Positions 26,283 through 35,085 of a DNA stretch of 64,000 bases are shown here, in pieces. The stretch covers positions 2,311,626 through 2,375,625 of the forward strand of contig NZ_CP096659.1 in NCBI RefSeq assembly GCF_023238205.1. Reading direction: 5' to 3'. The notes under the pieces were generated by a model that saw only the letters and a program-made list of their open reading frames with translations, was not told the DNA's origin and did no database searches. The DNA comes from Halorussus limi (GTDB taxonomy: Archaea; Halobacteriota; Halobacteria; Halobacteriales; Haladaptataceae). Every line of letters starts with the position of its first letter. Position 1 is the first letter of the stretch. Made by a program: the position numbers and the translations under genes.

Positions 26283-27180
26283 ATGACGGTTAATCGACGA
26301 AGATTCCTCAAGCACAGCGCAACAGCCACCGTCGGGGCCGCCGCTCTCGTCGGTCTCGGGGTCCGCCGCGGCCTACGACGTGCCGCTGGTCTCGACGCGC
26401 GACCACTACAGCGGTACTACGCTGGTCTCGGGCGAGACTGCGACCAGTTACGACACCAACGGTCTCGTGCCCGGCGTCGACACCGGATGCGTCGGCGACC
26501 TGACGGTGTTCATCCACGGCTGGGACAAGAAGAGCAGCGAGTCGGACGCCGAGCAGGCCGCCCGCGAGAAGTGCAAGCACGCCCGCGACGAACTCACCGC
26601 CGCCGGGTACGGCGGCACCGTCGTCGGTTACACGTGGGACAACGACGTCGGCGGCGGCGCGGACTACGGGTGGGGCGAGGCCCAGACCGTCGCCCAGAAG
26701 AACGGCGCGAAACTCGCGCAGTTCCTCGTGGACTACAAGTACCGGTGCCCCGACTCGACGGTTCGACTCTCCAGTCACTCGCTCGGCGCGCAGGTTCTGC
26801 TGAGTTCGCTCCGGTCGCTGAACGGGTCGTGGTTCACCGACAACGGACACGAGGTTCGCTCGACGCACCTCCTCGGCGCCGCGCAGGACAACGAGGCGCC
26901 CACGCAGGAGACCACCGACACCTACAACGCCATCCGCGACGTGGTCACGGGCGCGTTCAACTACCACAGCCACGAGGACGACACGCTCCAGTGGATTTAC
27001 AACAGCATCGAGTTCGACCAGGCCCTCGGCGAGACGGGTTACGAGGACGGCAACACGCCCGCGCCGAACTACACCGAGTTCGACGCCACCTCACAGGTCG
27101 GGTCGAACCACTCGGGCTACCTGACGAACCTCTCGGACGAAGTCGTCTACCACATGGAAAACGTCAGTTCGTACGTGTAA
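26283..27180 (+). pseudogene. Tat-exported alpha/beta hydrolase with a frameshift in its signal peptide
   Basis: A twin-arginine signal begins at 26283 (TVNRRRFLKHSATATVGAAA) but its frame leaves the mature protein at a run of four G bases (26358-26361). Reading one fewer G gives an unbroken protein, with VGLGSAAAYDVPLV at the junction and a normal AxA-type cleavage site. The mature part has the hydrolase oxyanion motif VFIHGWDKKS, a nucleophile elbow SSHSLGAQVLLSSL, and late Asp/His candidates (FNYHSHEDDTLQW). It looks like a secreted lipase or esterase of about 298 residues. The frameshift may be a sequencing error, true inactivation, or rarely a slippage switch. Confidence 0.75.
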
Positions 27181-27199
27181 CTCGGACCCGTCGGCCCGG

Positions 27200-27204
27200 T
27201 TTTT
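27200..27204 (+). terminator. possible oligo-T terminator after the hydrolase gene
   Basis: Five T bases 20 bases after the stop codon in otherwise G+C-rich sequence. Archaeal termination often needs only a T run; the run here is short. Confidence 0.3.
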
Positions 27205-27297
27205 CTACCGGTAGTCACGCCGCGACGGCGTCGTCTCCGAACCCGCCGCCGAGGCAGTCCCGAAGCGCTTAAACGCGCTCCTTCCGAATCGCCGAGC

Positions 27298-27567
27298 ATG
27301 AAGCGACTCATCATTCACGGGGACCCCGGTATCCGGAAGAACGCCGTCATCGACTACGACGGCGACGAAGTCGTCTGCTTCGGAATCAGTCGGCAGGGCG
27401 ACTGGCACGGCCCGGACGAACCCCAGTTGTGGTGCACCATCGGTACCGAGGACGAGCGCGAGGACTACCAGAAGCGCAACTTCGTCCCCCACTGGCTCGA
27501 AACCGAATCCGTGGACGCCGAGGCCATCGACGTCATCAAGCGCGCCGACGACATCGCCGTCTCGTAA
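27298..27567 (+). CDS. HAH_0734-family small protein
   Basis: 89 residues beginning MKRLIIHGDPGIRKNAVIDY and containing QLWCTIGTEDEREDYQKRNF and VPHWLETESVDAEAIDVIK. This small protein is widespread and highly conserved in haloarchaea and is named only by a Haloarcula locus. No function is known. It has one central cysteine and no membrane segment. Confidence 0.85.
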   Translation: MKRLIIHGDPGIRKNAVIDYDGDEVVCFGISRQGDWHGPDEPQLWCTIGTEDEREDYQKRNFVPHWLETESVDAEAIDVIKRADDIAVS

Positions 27568-27672
27568 TCGGTCGCCTCGGTAGTTCGAGTTTCGCGACGC
27601 GCCGCAGCCTCTTTTCCCCCCGATTTGGCCCGAGTAACCGTCGGCCGCGCCGACCGAGTCGTCCCCGTCCCG

Positions 27673-28446
27673 TCAGTCCTCCAGCACCTCCGCTGAGTCG
27701 TCCCGCGGCCGGTAGTCCAACTTCCGCATCGTCTCGGTCAGCGAGAGGTAGCGGTCGTCGTTCCGGGAGACCGCGTGGCCGGTCACGGGCGACTCCGGCA
27801 GGTCGGCGTCTACCGCGCACTTGATAGCCTCGCGGCAGTCGCCGGGACTCAGCCACATCGCGCGAGCGAACCGGGCGCGGGCCGCGTCGGCCTCGTCGTC
27901 TGCGTCCTGCGTTTCGCGCAGGTCGTCCTCGTCCATCAGCCAGCCGATTCGGAGGTTCACGACCTCGACGCCGTGGCGGTCGGCGTAGAAGTCGCCGAGG
28001 GCTTCGGCCGCGACCTTGCTCACGCCGTAGTAGGAGTCGGGCCGGGTCGGGTCGTCGGGGCGGACGACGCGGGCGTCCTCGCGCATCGACTCGGGTTCGG
28101 CGGGGTCGTCGGTGTTGTACATCTGGACAGCGTGGTTCGACGAGGCGAAGACGACTCGGTCGAGGTCGTTCTGGCGGGCGGCCTCGTAGGCGTTGTAGGT
28201 TCCGCCGACGTTGGGTTCGAAGACGCCGTCCCAGTCGGCGTCGGGCGAGGGGTTGCCCGCGAGGTGAACGAGTACGTCCTGTCCCGCGAGCGCGTCGGCG
28301 AAGGCCTCGCGCTCGGTCACGTCGAGCGTCGGCCCGTCGAGGTCCTCGTGGTCGCGGTGGGTGATGGGCGTCACGTCGTGGCCACAGAGCGCCAACAGCG
28401 CCTCTCGGCCCACGTTCCCCGCGGCACCGGTGATTGCGACGTTCAT
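27673..28446 (-). CDS. NAD-dependent sugar dehydrogenase/epimerase (extended SDR, uronate dehydrogenase/Azf-like)
   Basis: 257 residues. The NAD site is VAITGAAGNVGREALLALCG (residues 3-22). The catalytic YxxxK is YYGVSKVAAEALGDFY (near 120-135) with the serine in VVFASSNHAVQMY. The combination SSNHAV plus YYGVSK is typical of the uronate dehydrogenase group, which includes the haloarchaeal NAD-dependent glucose-6-phosphate dehydrogenase Azf. Substrate cannot be decided here. Start at 28446 chosen at the conserved first strand, not the in-frame ATG at 28470. Confidence 0.85.
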   Translation of the reverse strand: MNVAITGAAGNVGREALLALCGHDVTPITHRDHEDLDGPTLDVTEREAFADALAGQDVLVHLAGNPSPDADWDGVFEPNVGGTYNAYEAARQNDLDRVVFASSNHAVQMYNTDDPAEPESMREDARVVRPDDPTRPDSYYGVSKVAAEALGDFYADRHGVEVVNLRIGWLMDEDDLRETQDADDEADAARARFARAMWLSPGDCREAIKCAVDADLPESPVTGHAVSRNDDRYLSLTETMRKLDYRPRDDSAEVLED

Positions 28447-28518
28447 AGCGGCGCTACCACGACGAGCCAAAAATAGGTGGTCGCCGACGTCCGACCGGCG
28501 AGCGGAGGCGACCGTCGG

Positions 28519-29814
28519 TCAGTCGTCCGCGGGCGTGACTGCATGCTCCGGCGCGGACTCTATCGTGAACAGCCACGCGAACACGGTCGACGAAATCACG
28601 ATGAAGGCCGCGGCGGTCCAGAACGCGACGAAAACCGAGGTGGCGTCCCAGATGGCCCCGACAAGCACCGGGCCGCCGACCTGTCCGACCTTCCACGCGA
28701 TGGACCGTAACGAGAGACTCGACCCGACTGCGTCGAAGTACTCCCCTTCCTCGATGAACAGCGCCATGCTCGCGGGAAGGCGGAGGCTGTCGGCCACGCC
28801 GAGAATCGCGTAAGCCGAAAAGAGGACGAAGAACGCGCCCGGAAGCGCCATCTCCCGACCGAGTGCCGCGAGCGTGACGCCAGAGACGTAACCGTCGGCG
28901 TACTCGGCGAGGGGAATGAGCGCGGTGCCGAGCGCGTAGGTCAGCGCGCCCGCGAGGATGAACCGGTGCTTTTGGCCGAACCGGTCGGTCAGGTCGCCGA
29001 CCTTGCCTTGCGTGAGCGTCTTGGTGAGTTTGCCGCCGGCCAGGATGCCGCCGGTCAGGAACTCGTTGATGCCGAACCTCGTCTGAGCGTAGATTGGCAG
29101 GAAGATAATGACCGCCATTTTCCCGACGCTAAACGCGCCCCGAAAGAAGACGAGCGCTTTTATCGCACGGCGGCCCATCAGATCCCGAAGCGTCTCGTAG
29201 CCGGTAGCCTCTTCGGGGTCCGACCGGCCGCCCGGATTATCTCGGAGGAAGAGGTACACCGAAACGAACGCGCCGATGGTGAAGACGCTGAGTACGGCGT
29301 AGGTGAGACTGAAACCGTAGACCAGCAGGAGGAGACCGCCGATGAGATCGCCGAGCAGACTGGAAAACGCGCCAACCTGATTGTAGGTTCCGATCCACAA
29401 CCCTCGCGACTCGTCGGGGCTGATTTCGCCGACGACGGTGGTGCCGGTCAGCCAGAGGATGCTCGCACCGAGACCCTGTATCGCTCGAAGCAGGATAACG
29501 TGTTCGACCGCCGAGACGAACATGAAGCCGACGAACACACCGACGTTGATGAGAAGTCCGACCAGCAGGAACCGCTTGGCGTCCTTCAGGTCGATATACC
29601 TGCCGAGCGGTAGAACGATGAGCAACTGTACGGCAGCGAACGCTGTGCCGAACAGTCCCTCGACGGTACCGGAGGTATCGAACATGTTGGCGTACACCCC
29701 CAGCGCGATGAGAATGGTGGAGTACGCCTGACTCCGGGCGAACGCGGTGCTGGCGAGCGCGACGAACTCGCGGTTTCCGAAGAGGCGGAGCGACCCGCCG
29801 CTCGACTCGGCCAC
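28519..29814 (-). CDS. MFS transporter
   Basis: 431 residues with about 12 hydrophobic segments. The first conserved part reads LYGVYANMFDTSG-like GVYANMFDTSGTVEGLFGTA, then PLGRYIDLKDAKRFLLVG (the loop 2-3 region with a degenerate MFS motif A) and LLRAIQGLGASILWLTGT. The second half repeats the loop as GKVGDLTDRFGQKHRFILAG, a good motif A. Substrate unknown; the overall look is that of a drug or sugar exporter. A GTG start at 29814 is used (VAESSGGSLRLFGNREF); upstream codons are not hydrophobic or conserved. Confidence 0.85.
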   Translation of the reverse strand: MAESSGGSLRLFGNREFVALASTAFARSQAYSTILIALGVYANMFDTSGTVEGLFGTAFAAVQLLIVLPLGRYIDLKDAKRFLLVGLLINVGVFVGFMFVSAVEHVILLRAIQGLGASILWLTGTTVVGEISPDESRGLWIGTYNQVGAFSSLLGDLIGGLLLLVYGFSLTYAVLSVFTIGAFVSVYLFLRDNPGGRSDPEEATGYETLRDLMGRRAIKALVFFRGAFSVGKMAVIIFLPIYAQTRFGINEFLTGGILAGGKLTKTLTQGKVGDLTDRFGQKHRFILAGALTYALGTALIPLAEYADGYVSGVTLAALGREMALPGAFFVLFSAYAILGVADSLRLPASMALFIEEGEYFDAVGSSLSLRSIAWKVGQVGGPVLVGAIWDATSVFVAFWTAAAFIVISSTVFAWLFTIESAPEHAVTPADD

Positions 29815-30152
29815 TGTTACGAATCGAAATAGCAGACGACCCAGTAATAAATCCACGGCTCGCGGAAACAGACGGCGTCGAACTCCGCCGCCGAGAGCGG
29901 AACGAGGGTGGCGAAAACGCCGCCGAAATTGGCTGACACCCGCTATTCGGTCGAAACCGTCTCGAACTCGCCACCGCCGGACCGGCCGAGACACCCCGAC
30001 AGATTCAGCGCGGCGGCGACGGAACTGACGGGTATCGTTCGGCGCGCATCCACATTGTATTACCTAACTATTCCCGGGTCTCCGAGTCGGATGTATAGCT
30101 CGAAAAAGTCGTCGGGAAACGAGACGGAGCGATTCGGAAGACGCCCGACCGC
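29815..30152. other. intergenic region between the MFS gene and the Gly/Met-rich protein gene
   Basis: 338 bases. The left edge holds the MFS promoter. The rest has no supportable gene; the middle is G+C-rich and the 30040-30110 part is more A/T-rich. Downstream of the gene ending at 30153 I see only a weak T-run on its strand. Confidence 0.5.
29845..29853 (-). promoter_or_regulatory. TATA box of the MFS gene
   Basis: GATTTATTA on the minus strand, about 34 bases before the GTG at 29814. It supports the chosen start. Confidence 0.45.
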
Positions 30153-30593
30153 TCAGTCGTCGAGGCCTTCGACGGCGTCGGCGATGCGCTGAAGCTGTCG
30201 GGTCGCGTCGCGGACCTCGTCGCGGAGTTGTCGGACCTCGCGGACGAGTTCCTCGTTGCCGCCGGACTCGCTCTCGCCGGGTCGGCCGCCGGGGCCGGCG
30301 CCGCCCGGTCCGGCACCGGGGCCGGCGCCGCCGGGGCCGCCGCCCATCATGCCGCTCATCATCTGTGCGAACGGGTTGCCGCCACCGCCGCCGCCGCCGC
30401 CCATCCCGCCAGGGCCGCCGCCGCCCATCATCTCTTCCATCTTCTCGCGTCGCTCGTCGGCGTCGCCCTCGCCCTCCTCGGCGCGCTTCTCTCGAATCTC
30501 CTCGACGCGCTCGCGGAAGGACTTCTCCTCGCCCTCTTCGCCCTCGGACTCCGTTTCGTCAGGTGCGTTCTCGTTGGATTCGTCGTCTGCCAT
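30153..30593 (-). CDS. Gly/Met-rich coiled-coil protein, function unknown
   Basis: 146 residues in three parts. Residues 1-55 are highly charged (DETESEGEEGEEKSFRERVE). Residues 56-108 are low-complexity Gly/Met/Pro with phrases such as MMGGGGPGGMGGGGG and QMMSGMMGGGPGG. Residues 115-146 form a probable coiled coil (VREVRQLRDEVRDATRQLQR). The Gly-Met tract resembles tails of chaperonins and of some client-binding chaperones. The start at 30593 is chosen because the upstream frame to 30854 lacks protein-like composition. Not recognised as a named family. Confidence 0.65.
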   Translation of the reverse strand: MADDESNENAPDETESEGEEGEEKSFRERVEEIREKRAEEGEGDADERREKMEEMMGGGGPGGMGGGGGGGGNPFAQMMSGMMGGGPGGAGPGAGPGGAGPGGRPGESESGGNEELVREVRQLRDEVRDATRQLQRIADAVEGLDD

Positions 30594-30962
30594 GACTCGG
30601 GGTTCGGGGCCGAAGTGGAAAAACGTGGTGTCTTCGGAAGCGTCCGAGGCGTCGAACGCCGAGATGCCCTGAAGCGGACTCGGCGAGGGACTCGTCGGAA
30701 CCGCCGGTCCGCGGTCGGCGAAGTCTCGAACAGCGTCGGGAGGTGGCGGGAAGTAGCCTCGGCGAACGGCGCCGCCGGGCAGCGTCTGTGGACAGTGGCC
30801 GTGCGTACCTCCCCTGGCCCTGTTTCGGAGGAGTGACACGAACCGGCGGTACACACCGCGGCGACCGCCCGCTGACGACGATTCTCGCGGCCGTCCGACC
30901 TCTCAGAACGACCGACAGGCGTCTGACGCAACGTTTACTTGTTCGCGTGCAATTGTCCGCCC
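30594..30962. other. divergent intergenic region, mostly featureless
   Basis: 369 bases between divergent genes. A TATA-like GTTTACT lies at about 30931-30937, 29 bases before the ATG at 30963. No clear promoter was found for the minus-strand gene. The open frames here are shadows of one another and none has protein-like composition. Confidence 0.5.
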
Positions 30963-31964
30963 ATGACAAGCCTCGCGGAGGCCTACGAGGAGAACGTCGG
31001 CGAGGTCGGTAACGTCCGACTCCTCTACCTCGGGGTCGGTCTGTTCGCCGCCGGGGCGCTGCTCGTCGTGCTCGGCATCGTCTTCGCCACGACGGGCGTC
31101 GAATCGGCCTTCGGCATCGAGTGGTGGCAGGGCCGGAAAGCCGCCGGGATACTGGCGGGACTCGGCGTCCCGGCCGTCTTCGTCGGCATCTTCAGCGTCC
31201 TCCCCGCGAGCGAACGCGTCCGGGCGGCCGCCGCCATCGGCGCGGGTATCTCGACGCTCGGCGTCGCGCTGTTCGCCCACGCCTACCCCTACAAGTGGAC
31301 CGGCGCGCCCGGTCCCGAGGACCTCACGCTTCAGGTCGTCGCCGTTTACTTCGTCGGCGTCATGGTGACGTTCGGGTGCCTGTTCGTCGCCGTGGTCAAC
31401 TTCAAGACGCGCAACGACCCCGGCGGCACCGTCACGCTCGAAGTCGCCCACGAGGGCGAGGTCCGGACCGTCGAGGTCCGGAAGGGCGAACTGGAGGAGT
31501 TCGACGACATCGAGAATCTGAGCGCGCTCCAGACCGAACTCGCGGACTCGGCCGCCGGCGACCCGGACAACGACCCCGAACCGGTGCCCGCCGACCCGAC
31601 CGAGACCGGTCTCGGCGGCGTCGCGTTCATGGGCGACGTGCCCGACGGCGAGACTCCGACCCAGACGAACCACTCCGGTCGCGGCGCGCGCCCGACCAGC
31701 GACGGCGGTGAGCAGACCTTCGGTCTGCGAGCCTCGTCGGACCCGCAGTCCGACGGCGGGACCGCGACCGACGACATCCGGTCGCCGCTGGACGACGCCG
31801 ACGCGACCGCCCGCTCCCGACAGGGAACCACCGACGCCTACTGCGGCAACTGCCAGCACTTCCAGTACGTCCGGACCAACGAGGGGATGCAACCACACTG
31901 CGGCTTCTACGGCCGCACGATGAGCGACATGGACGCCTGCGAGGAGTGGGAACCGAACGGCTAA
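30963..31964 (+). CDS. haloarchaeal membrane protein with C-terminal cysteine motif (DUF7139-like)
   Basis: 333 residues. Four membrane helices lie in the first 145 residues (LYLGVGLFAAGALLVVLGIV, AGILAGLGVPAVFVGIFSVL, AAAIGAGISTLGVALFAHAY, VVAVYFVGVMVTFGCLFVAV). A long acidic, disordered linker follows, and the C-terminus has CGNCQHFQYV, then PHCGFYGRTMSDMDAC, a four-cysteine zinc- or cluster-type motif. It may correspond to a family labelled DUF7139; I recall that name but cannot check it. Start at 30963 removes an upstream Cys-rich extension. Confidence 0.7.
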   Translation: MTSLAEAYEENVGEVGNVRLLYLGVGLFAAGALLVVLGIVFATTGVESAFGIEWWQGRKAAGILAGLGVPAVFVGIFSVLPASERVRAAAAIGAGISTLGVALFAHAYPYKWTGAPGPEDLTLQVVAVYFVGVMVTFGCLFVAVVNFKTRNDPGGTVTLEVAHEGEVRTVEVRKGELEEFDDIENLSALQTELADSAAGDPDNDPEPVPADPTETGLGGVAFMGDVPDGETPTQTNHSGRGARPTSDGGEQTFGLRASSDPQSDGGTATDDIRSPLDDADATARSRQGTTDAYCGNCQHFQYVRTNEGMQPHCGFYGRTMSDMDACEEWEPNG

Positions 31965-32028
31965 CCCGTCGGCGACCGTGAACGTGTTCGGCAGAGGATA
32001 ACTTTTGCTGGAGCGACGACGGTACCGT

Positions 32029-32178
32029 ATGCTCGAATTCAGCGTGAACCGACTCGGCGCCCTCGGGATACTGGGCATCCTCGGCGTGTGGACCAACGAA
32101 CCGGCGCTGTTCGCCCTGTTCGCGCTATTCGCGCTGTTCGCCTCCGACCGGACGATACGCATCCCGACCGCCGAGTAG
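32029..32178 (+). CDS. 49-residue hydrophobic microprotein
   Basis: A short frame with ATG at 32029 and TAG at 32176-32178. It encodes LGALGILGILGVWTNEPALF followed by a triple ALF repeat (ALFALFALFA) and a polar tail SDRTIRIPTAE. The pattern is two short hydrophobic stretches split by WTNEP, like a hairpin membrane peptide. A TAACTTTTG sequence 25-30 bases before the ATG may be a weak TATA box. Codon use is haloarchaeal (G/C in most third positions). No family recognised. Confidence 0.55.
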   Translation: MLEFSVNRLGALGILGILGVWTNEPALFALFALFALFASDRTIRIPTAE

Positions 32179-32186
32179 TCCCCGAC

Positions 32187-32696
32187 TCAAAGTTCTCGAA
32201 GCGTAGCCTCGACCGACTCCCAGTGACTGCCCTTCCAGAAGTACTGCCCGCAGTCGGGACACCGCCAGACTCGAATCTCGGCGGAGTCCGGAGCGTACTC
32301 CGGCGTCGAGGCGTCTTCCCCGACCGCGACCAACTCGCCGTTGCACTCCGCGCACCGCGCCGGTTCCGAGAGTTCGAGCGCGAACCCGGCGTCGGCAAGT
32401 TCCCGCAACTGGTCGGTCACTGGCTTCGACGCGAGGAGCAGGCCGTCCGCGCGCTCAGCTAACTCCACGTCGCGGGTCACGAGCAGGCGGTCCTCCGACT
32501 CCGCCAGAGCAAGGAGTTTCGAATCCGCTTCGACGCCCCGGTCGAGCGCGTACGCCGCGTCGTACCCGCACATCCGGAGGTAGGTCGCCAACTTGCCGAG
32601 CATCACGTCGAGCAAGAGCGGGGTATCGGCGGGCGCGCGGCGGGATGGGGACCCGTCCGCGGACGGTCGCCGGTCGGCGGAGGCGTCCTCGGTCAT
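32187..32696 (-). CDS. Mut7-C RNase domain protein
   Basis: 169 residues. A PIN-like Mut7-C fold occupies residues 25-115 (LLLDVMLGKLATYLRMCGYD, then LLVTRDVELAERADGLLL) with conserved acids D29 and D-pairs in TRDVEL. The C-terminal zinc ribbon has CAECNGEL and WRCPDCGQYFWKGSHWE. Such proteins are thought to be RNases; the role in archaea is untested. The ATG at 32696 lies 3 bases from the polX stop (32699), so the two are co-transcribed. The larger open frame upstream lies over polX. Confidence 0.85.
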   Translation of the reverse strand: MTEDASADRRPSADGSPSRRAPADTPLLLDVMLGKLATYLRMCGYDAAYALDRGVEADSKLLALAESEDRLLVTRDVELAERADGLLLASKPVTDQLRELADAGFALELSEPARCAECNGELVAVGEDASTPEYAPDSAEIRVWRCPDCGQYFWKGSHWESVEATLREL

Positions 32697-32698
32697 GC

Positions 32699-34438
32699 TC
32701 AGTGGAGGAACTCGCGAACGCCGTCGGCGTCCCGGGCGTTCAGGATGTCGTCGGCCTGCGCCCATCCGCGCCGGGCGGTGTGGACGCCGTACCTGACGAG
32801 TTCGTACTCTCCCGGCGAGTGAGCGTCGGTGTCGACGGCGATGGTCGCGCCCTCCTCGACGGCCTGCTTGACCGCGCTCCCCCAGAGGTCGAGGCGGTAG
32901 GGGCTGCTGTTGATTTCGAGGGCGGTGCCGTGGTCGGCGGCGGCGCGGGCCACCACGTCGATGTCCAACTCGACGCCGGGTCGCTGGTGTATCATCCGAC
33001 CGGTCGGGTGGCCGATGATGTCCACGCACGGGTGTTCGATGGCGGCGATGATTCGCTCGGTCGCGTCGCCCTCCAGTTTGCTGTGGGGCGAGGCGACCAC
33101 GCAGTCGAGGTCCGCCAGCAGGTCGTCGCCGACGCTGATGGACCCGTCCTCGGCGATGTTGGCCTCGACGCCCGCGAAGACGGTGACGGGGAGGTCGGGT
33201 TCGAGGTCCCGAATCTCGGCCAACTGCTCGCGCAACTCCTCGTCGTCGAGTCCGACGCCGCCGACCATCCCCGGCCCGGTGGCGTGGTCGGCGACGGAGA
33301 TGTAGTCGTGGCCGAACTCGGCCGCCGCCTCGGCCATCTCCGCGACGGTGAACCCGCCGTCGGACCACTCGGTGTGGAGGTGGAGGTCGCCCCGAATCTC
33401 GTCCTCTTCGACGAGGTCCGGCAGGTCGCCGTCCGCGGCGGCGGCGATCTCCCCGCGGTCCTCGCGCATCTCGGGTTCGATGTACGGCAGGCCGACCGCT
33501 TCGTACATCCCCGCCTCGGTCTCGCCAGCGACCCGCTCGCCGACTCGTTGGCCGGCGTCGGGGTCCTCGACCTCGCTCACGTCGAACACGCCGTACTCGT
33601 TGATTTTGAAGCCCCGGTCGATGGCGTAGTTCCGGAACCGGATGTTGTGTTCCTTGCTCCCGGTGAAGTACTGCAGTGCCGACCCGAACTCCTCGGGTAC
33701 GACGACCCGGAGGTCCACGCGCTGGCCGTCCGAGCGCACGCTGGCCTTGTCGGTTCCGGCCTCGATGACTTCGTCGGCCTCCGACCACTCGGTGAACGCG
33801 TCGATGACCGCCTGCCGGTCGTCGCTCCCGACCAGCACGTCGATGTCGCCGATGGTCGGTTTCCACCGACGCAGGGACCCCGCGAGTTCGCACCGGCCCG
33901 CCTCCGGAATCGCCTCGAAGAACTCCAAGGCGGCCTCGCCGACCGGCCGGGCGTCGCCGAGCAGTTTCCGGCCCTGCGACTCGCGGGCGAACTGGATGCC
34001 CTCCAAGATGTTCTGCTCGGTCTTCTCGCCGAACCCGGACACCTCCCGAATCTCGCCCTCGCGGGCGGCGTTCTCGAGGTCGTCTAAGTCCCGCACGTCG
34101 AGCGCCCGGTAGAGGTCGCCCACCGTCTTCGGGCCGACTCCCTCGACGCTGGTGAGTTCGGCCATCTCGACCGGCATCTCGGCGCGCTTCTCTTCCAACT
34201 GCTCGAACGTGCCGGTCTCGACGGCCTCCACGACTTTCTTCGAGATTGACTCGCCAACGTCCTGAATCCGCTGAACCGCCTCGGGACCCTCGGCGGCCAG
34301 TTCCTCCACGTCCTCGGGCGAGTCGCGGATGCTCTCGGCCGCCCGCTCGTACACCTTCGGCTTGTAGTCGACGCCTTGGGCTGACAGCAGGTCGGCGTAC
34401 GCTTCGAGTAAGTCGGCGACTTCGGCGTTTCGTGACAT
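32699..34438 (-). CDS. polX: DNA polymerase/3'-5' exonuclease PolX
   Basis: 579 residues, full PolX length. The N-terminal 8 kDa-like and HhH part (residues 1-150) includes TSVEGVGPKTVGDLYRALDV and SGFGEKTEQNILEGIQFA. The polymerase acids are in GDIDVLVGSDD (near 196-206) and VDLRVVVPE (near 240). The C-terminal PHP nuclease domain starts near 345 (GDLHLHTEWSDGG) with VADHATGPGM, later histidines in ASPHSKLEGD and IIGHPTGRMI, and a final VDTDAHSPGEY. It fills gaps in base excision repair. The ATG at 34438 lies 5 bases downstream of the DUF5788-like gene. Confidence 0.95.
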   Translation of the reverse strand: MSRNAEVADLLEAYADLLSAQGVDYKPKVYERAAESIRDSPEDVEELAAEGPEAVQRIQDVGESISKKVVEAVETGTFEQLEEKRAEMPVEMAELTSVEGVGPKTVGDLYRALDVRDLDDLENAAREGEIREVSGFGEKTEQNILEGIQFARESQGRKLLGDARPVGEAALEFFEAIPEAGRCELAGSLRRWKPTIGDIDVLVGSDDRQAVIDAFTEWSEADEVIEAGTDKASVRSDGQRVDLRVVVPEEFGSALQYFTGSKEHNIRFRNYAIDRGFKINEYGVFDVSEVEDPDAGQRVGERVAGETEAGMYEAVGLPYIEPEMREDRGEIAAAADGDLPDLVEEDEIRGDLHLHTEWSDGGFTVAEMAEAAAEFGHDYISVADHATGPGMVGGVGLDDEELREQLAEIRDLEPDLPVTVFAGVEANIAEDGSISVGDDLLADLDCVVASPHSKLEGDATERIIAAIEHPCVDIIGHPTGRMIHQRPGVELDIDVVARAAADHGTALEINSSPYRLDLWGSAVKQAVEEGATIAVDTDAHSPGEYELVRYGVHTARRGWAQADDILNARDADGVREFLH

Positions 34439-34442
34439 GGCT

Positions 34443-34880
34443 CTATAATCGTCCGCGGTTGTTGGCGTCGTCCCGGCCGAGCGCCTGCTTGAGGAACGAC
34501 ATCCAGCGCTTCTGGTCGGCGGCCTCCTTGGCCTCGCTCTCGCGTTCGAGGTCGGTCGGGCCGAGGCTCTCTAAGGCGTTGAGCGCCCGGTCGATGCCGA
34601 CGATGGCCGCCGCGAGGTCCTCGCCCTCCTCGTAGGTGATGTCGCCCTCTTCCAGCAGTTGTCGGCGCTGGAGGCGCTCGCGCCGGAGGTTCTTCTTGGC
34701 CTCGTCCACTCGCTCGCGTTCGCCCGCGGGGACGGTGTCCCGACGCTTGATTTCGAAGACGAACTCCCGGAGGTCCACCGACTCGCCCTGCACGTCGATG
34801 GCCTCGGGGATGTTCGCGCCGACCGTCGCGCCCTCGCGCTCAACGCGCTCCAGCAGTTGCTTGCGCTGGTACTCCTTCAC
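34443..34880 (-). CDS. DUF5788-like haloarchaeal protein
   Basis: 145 residues, mostly helical and charged. Phrases KEYQRKQLLERVEREGATVG, EIKRRDTVPAGERERVDEAK and IVGIDRALNALESLGPTDLE match the haloarchaeal DUF5788 group as I remember it. No catalytic motif. A GTG at 34880 is preferred as start; an in-frame codon at 34907 would add nine residues (TLAARGRD). It leads polX and Mut7-C in one probable operon, so a DNA-repair link is possible. Confidence 0.7.
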   Translation of the reverse strand: MKEYQRKQLLERVEREGATVGANIPEAIDVQGESVDLREFVFEIKRRDTVPAGERERVDEAKKNLRRERLQRRQLLEEGDITYEEGEDLAAAIVGIDRALNALESLGPTDLERESEAKEAADQKRWMSFLKQALGRDDANNRGRL

Positions 34881-35085
34881 GTCTCTCCCTCGGGCCGCCA
34901 GCGTCAAAAATTCGCCGGGAATACCCGCCGCGCCGTCGTTCGTCGCCGACCGCGGTTTCCGGAGGCGCGACGGCCCGTCACAGATACGGGCGACGACTGC
35001 CGAAGCATGCGCCCCGGAAATAATCGCCGGGTGGCGGTATGACTCGGTTCAAAGCATAGGTACCCGGAGTGATTACGGGGAAGGC

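Noticed and set aside
32105-32140. A nine-base DNA repeat array in the microprotein gene
   Set aside because: It is explained by the ALF codon repeats of the small protein and is not a separate element.
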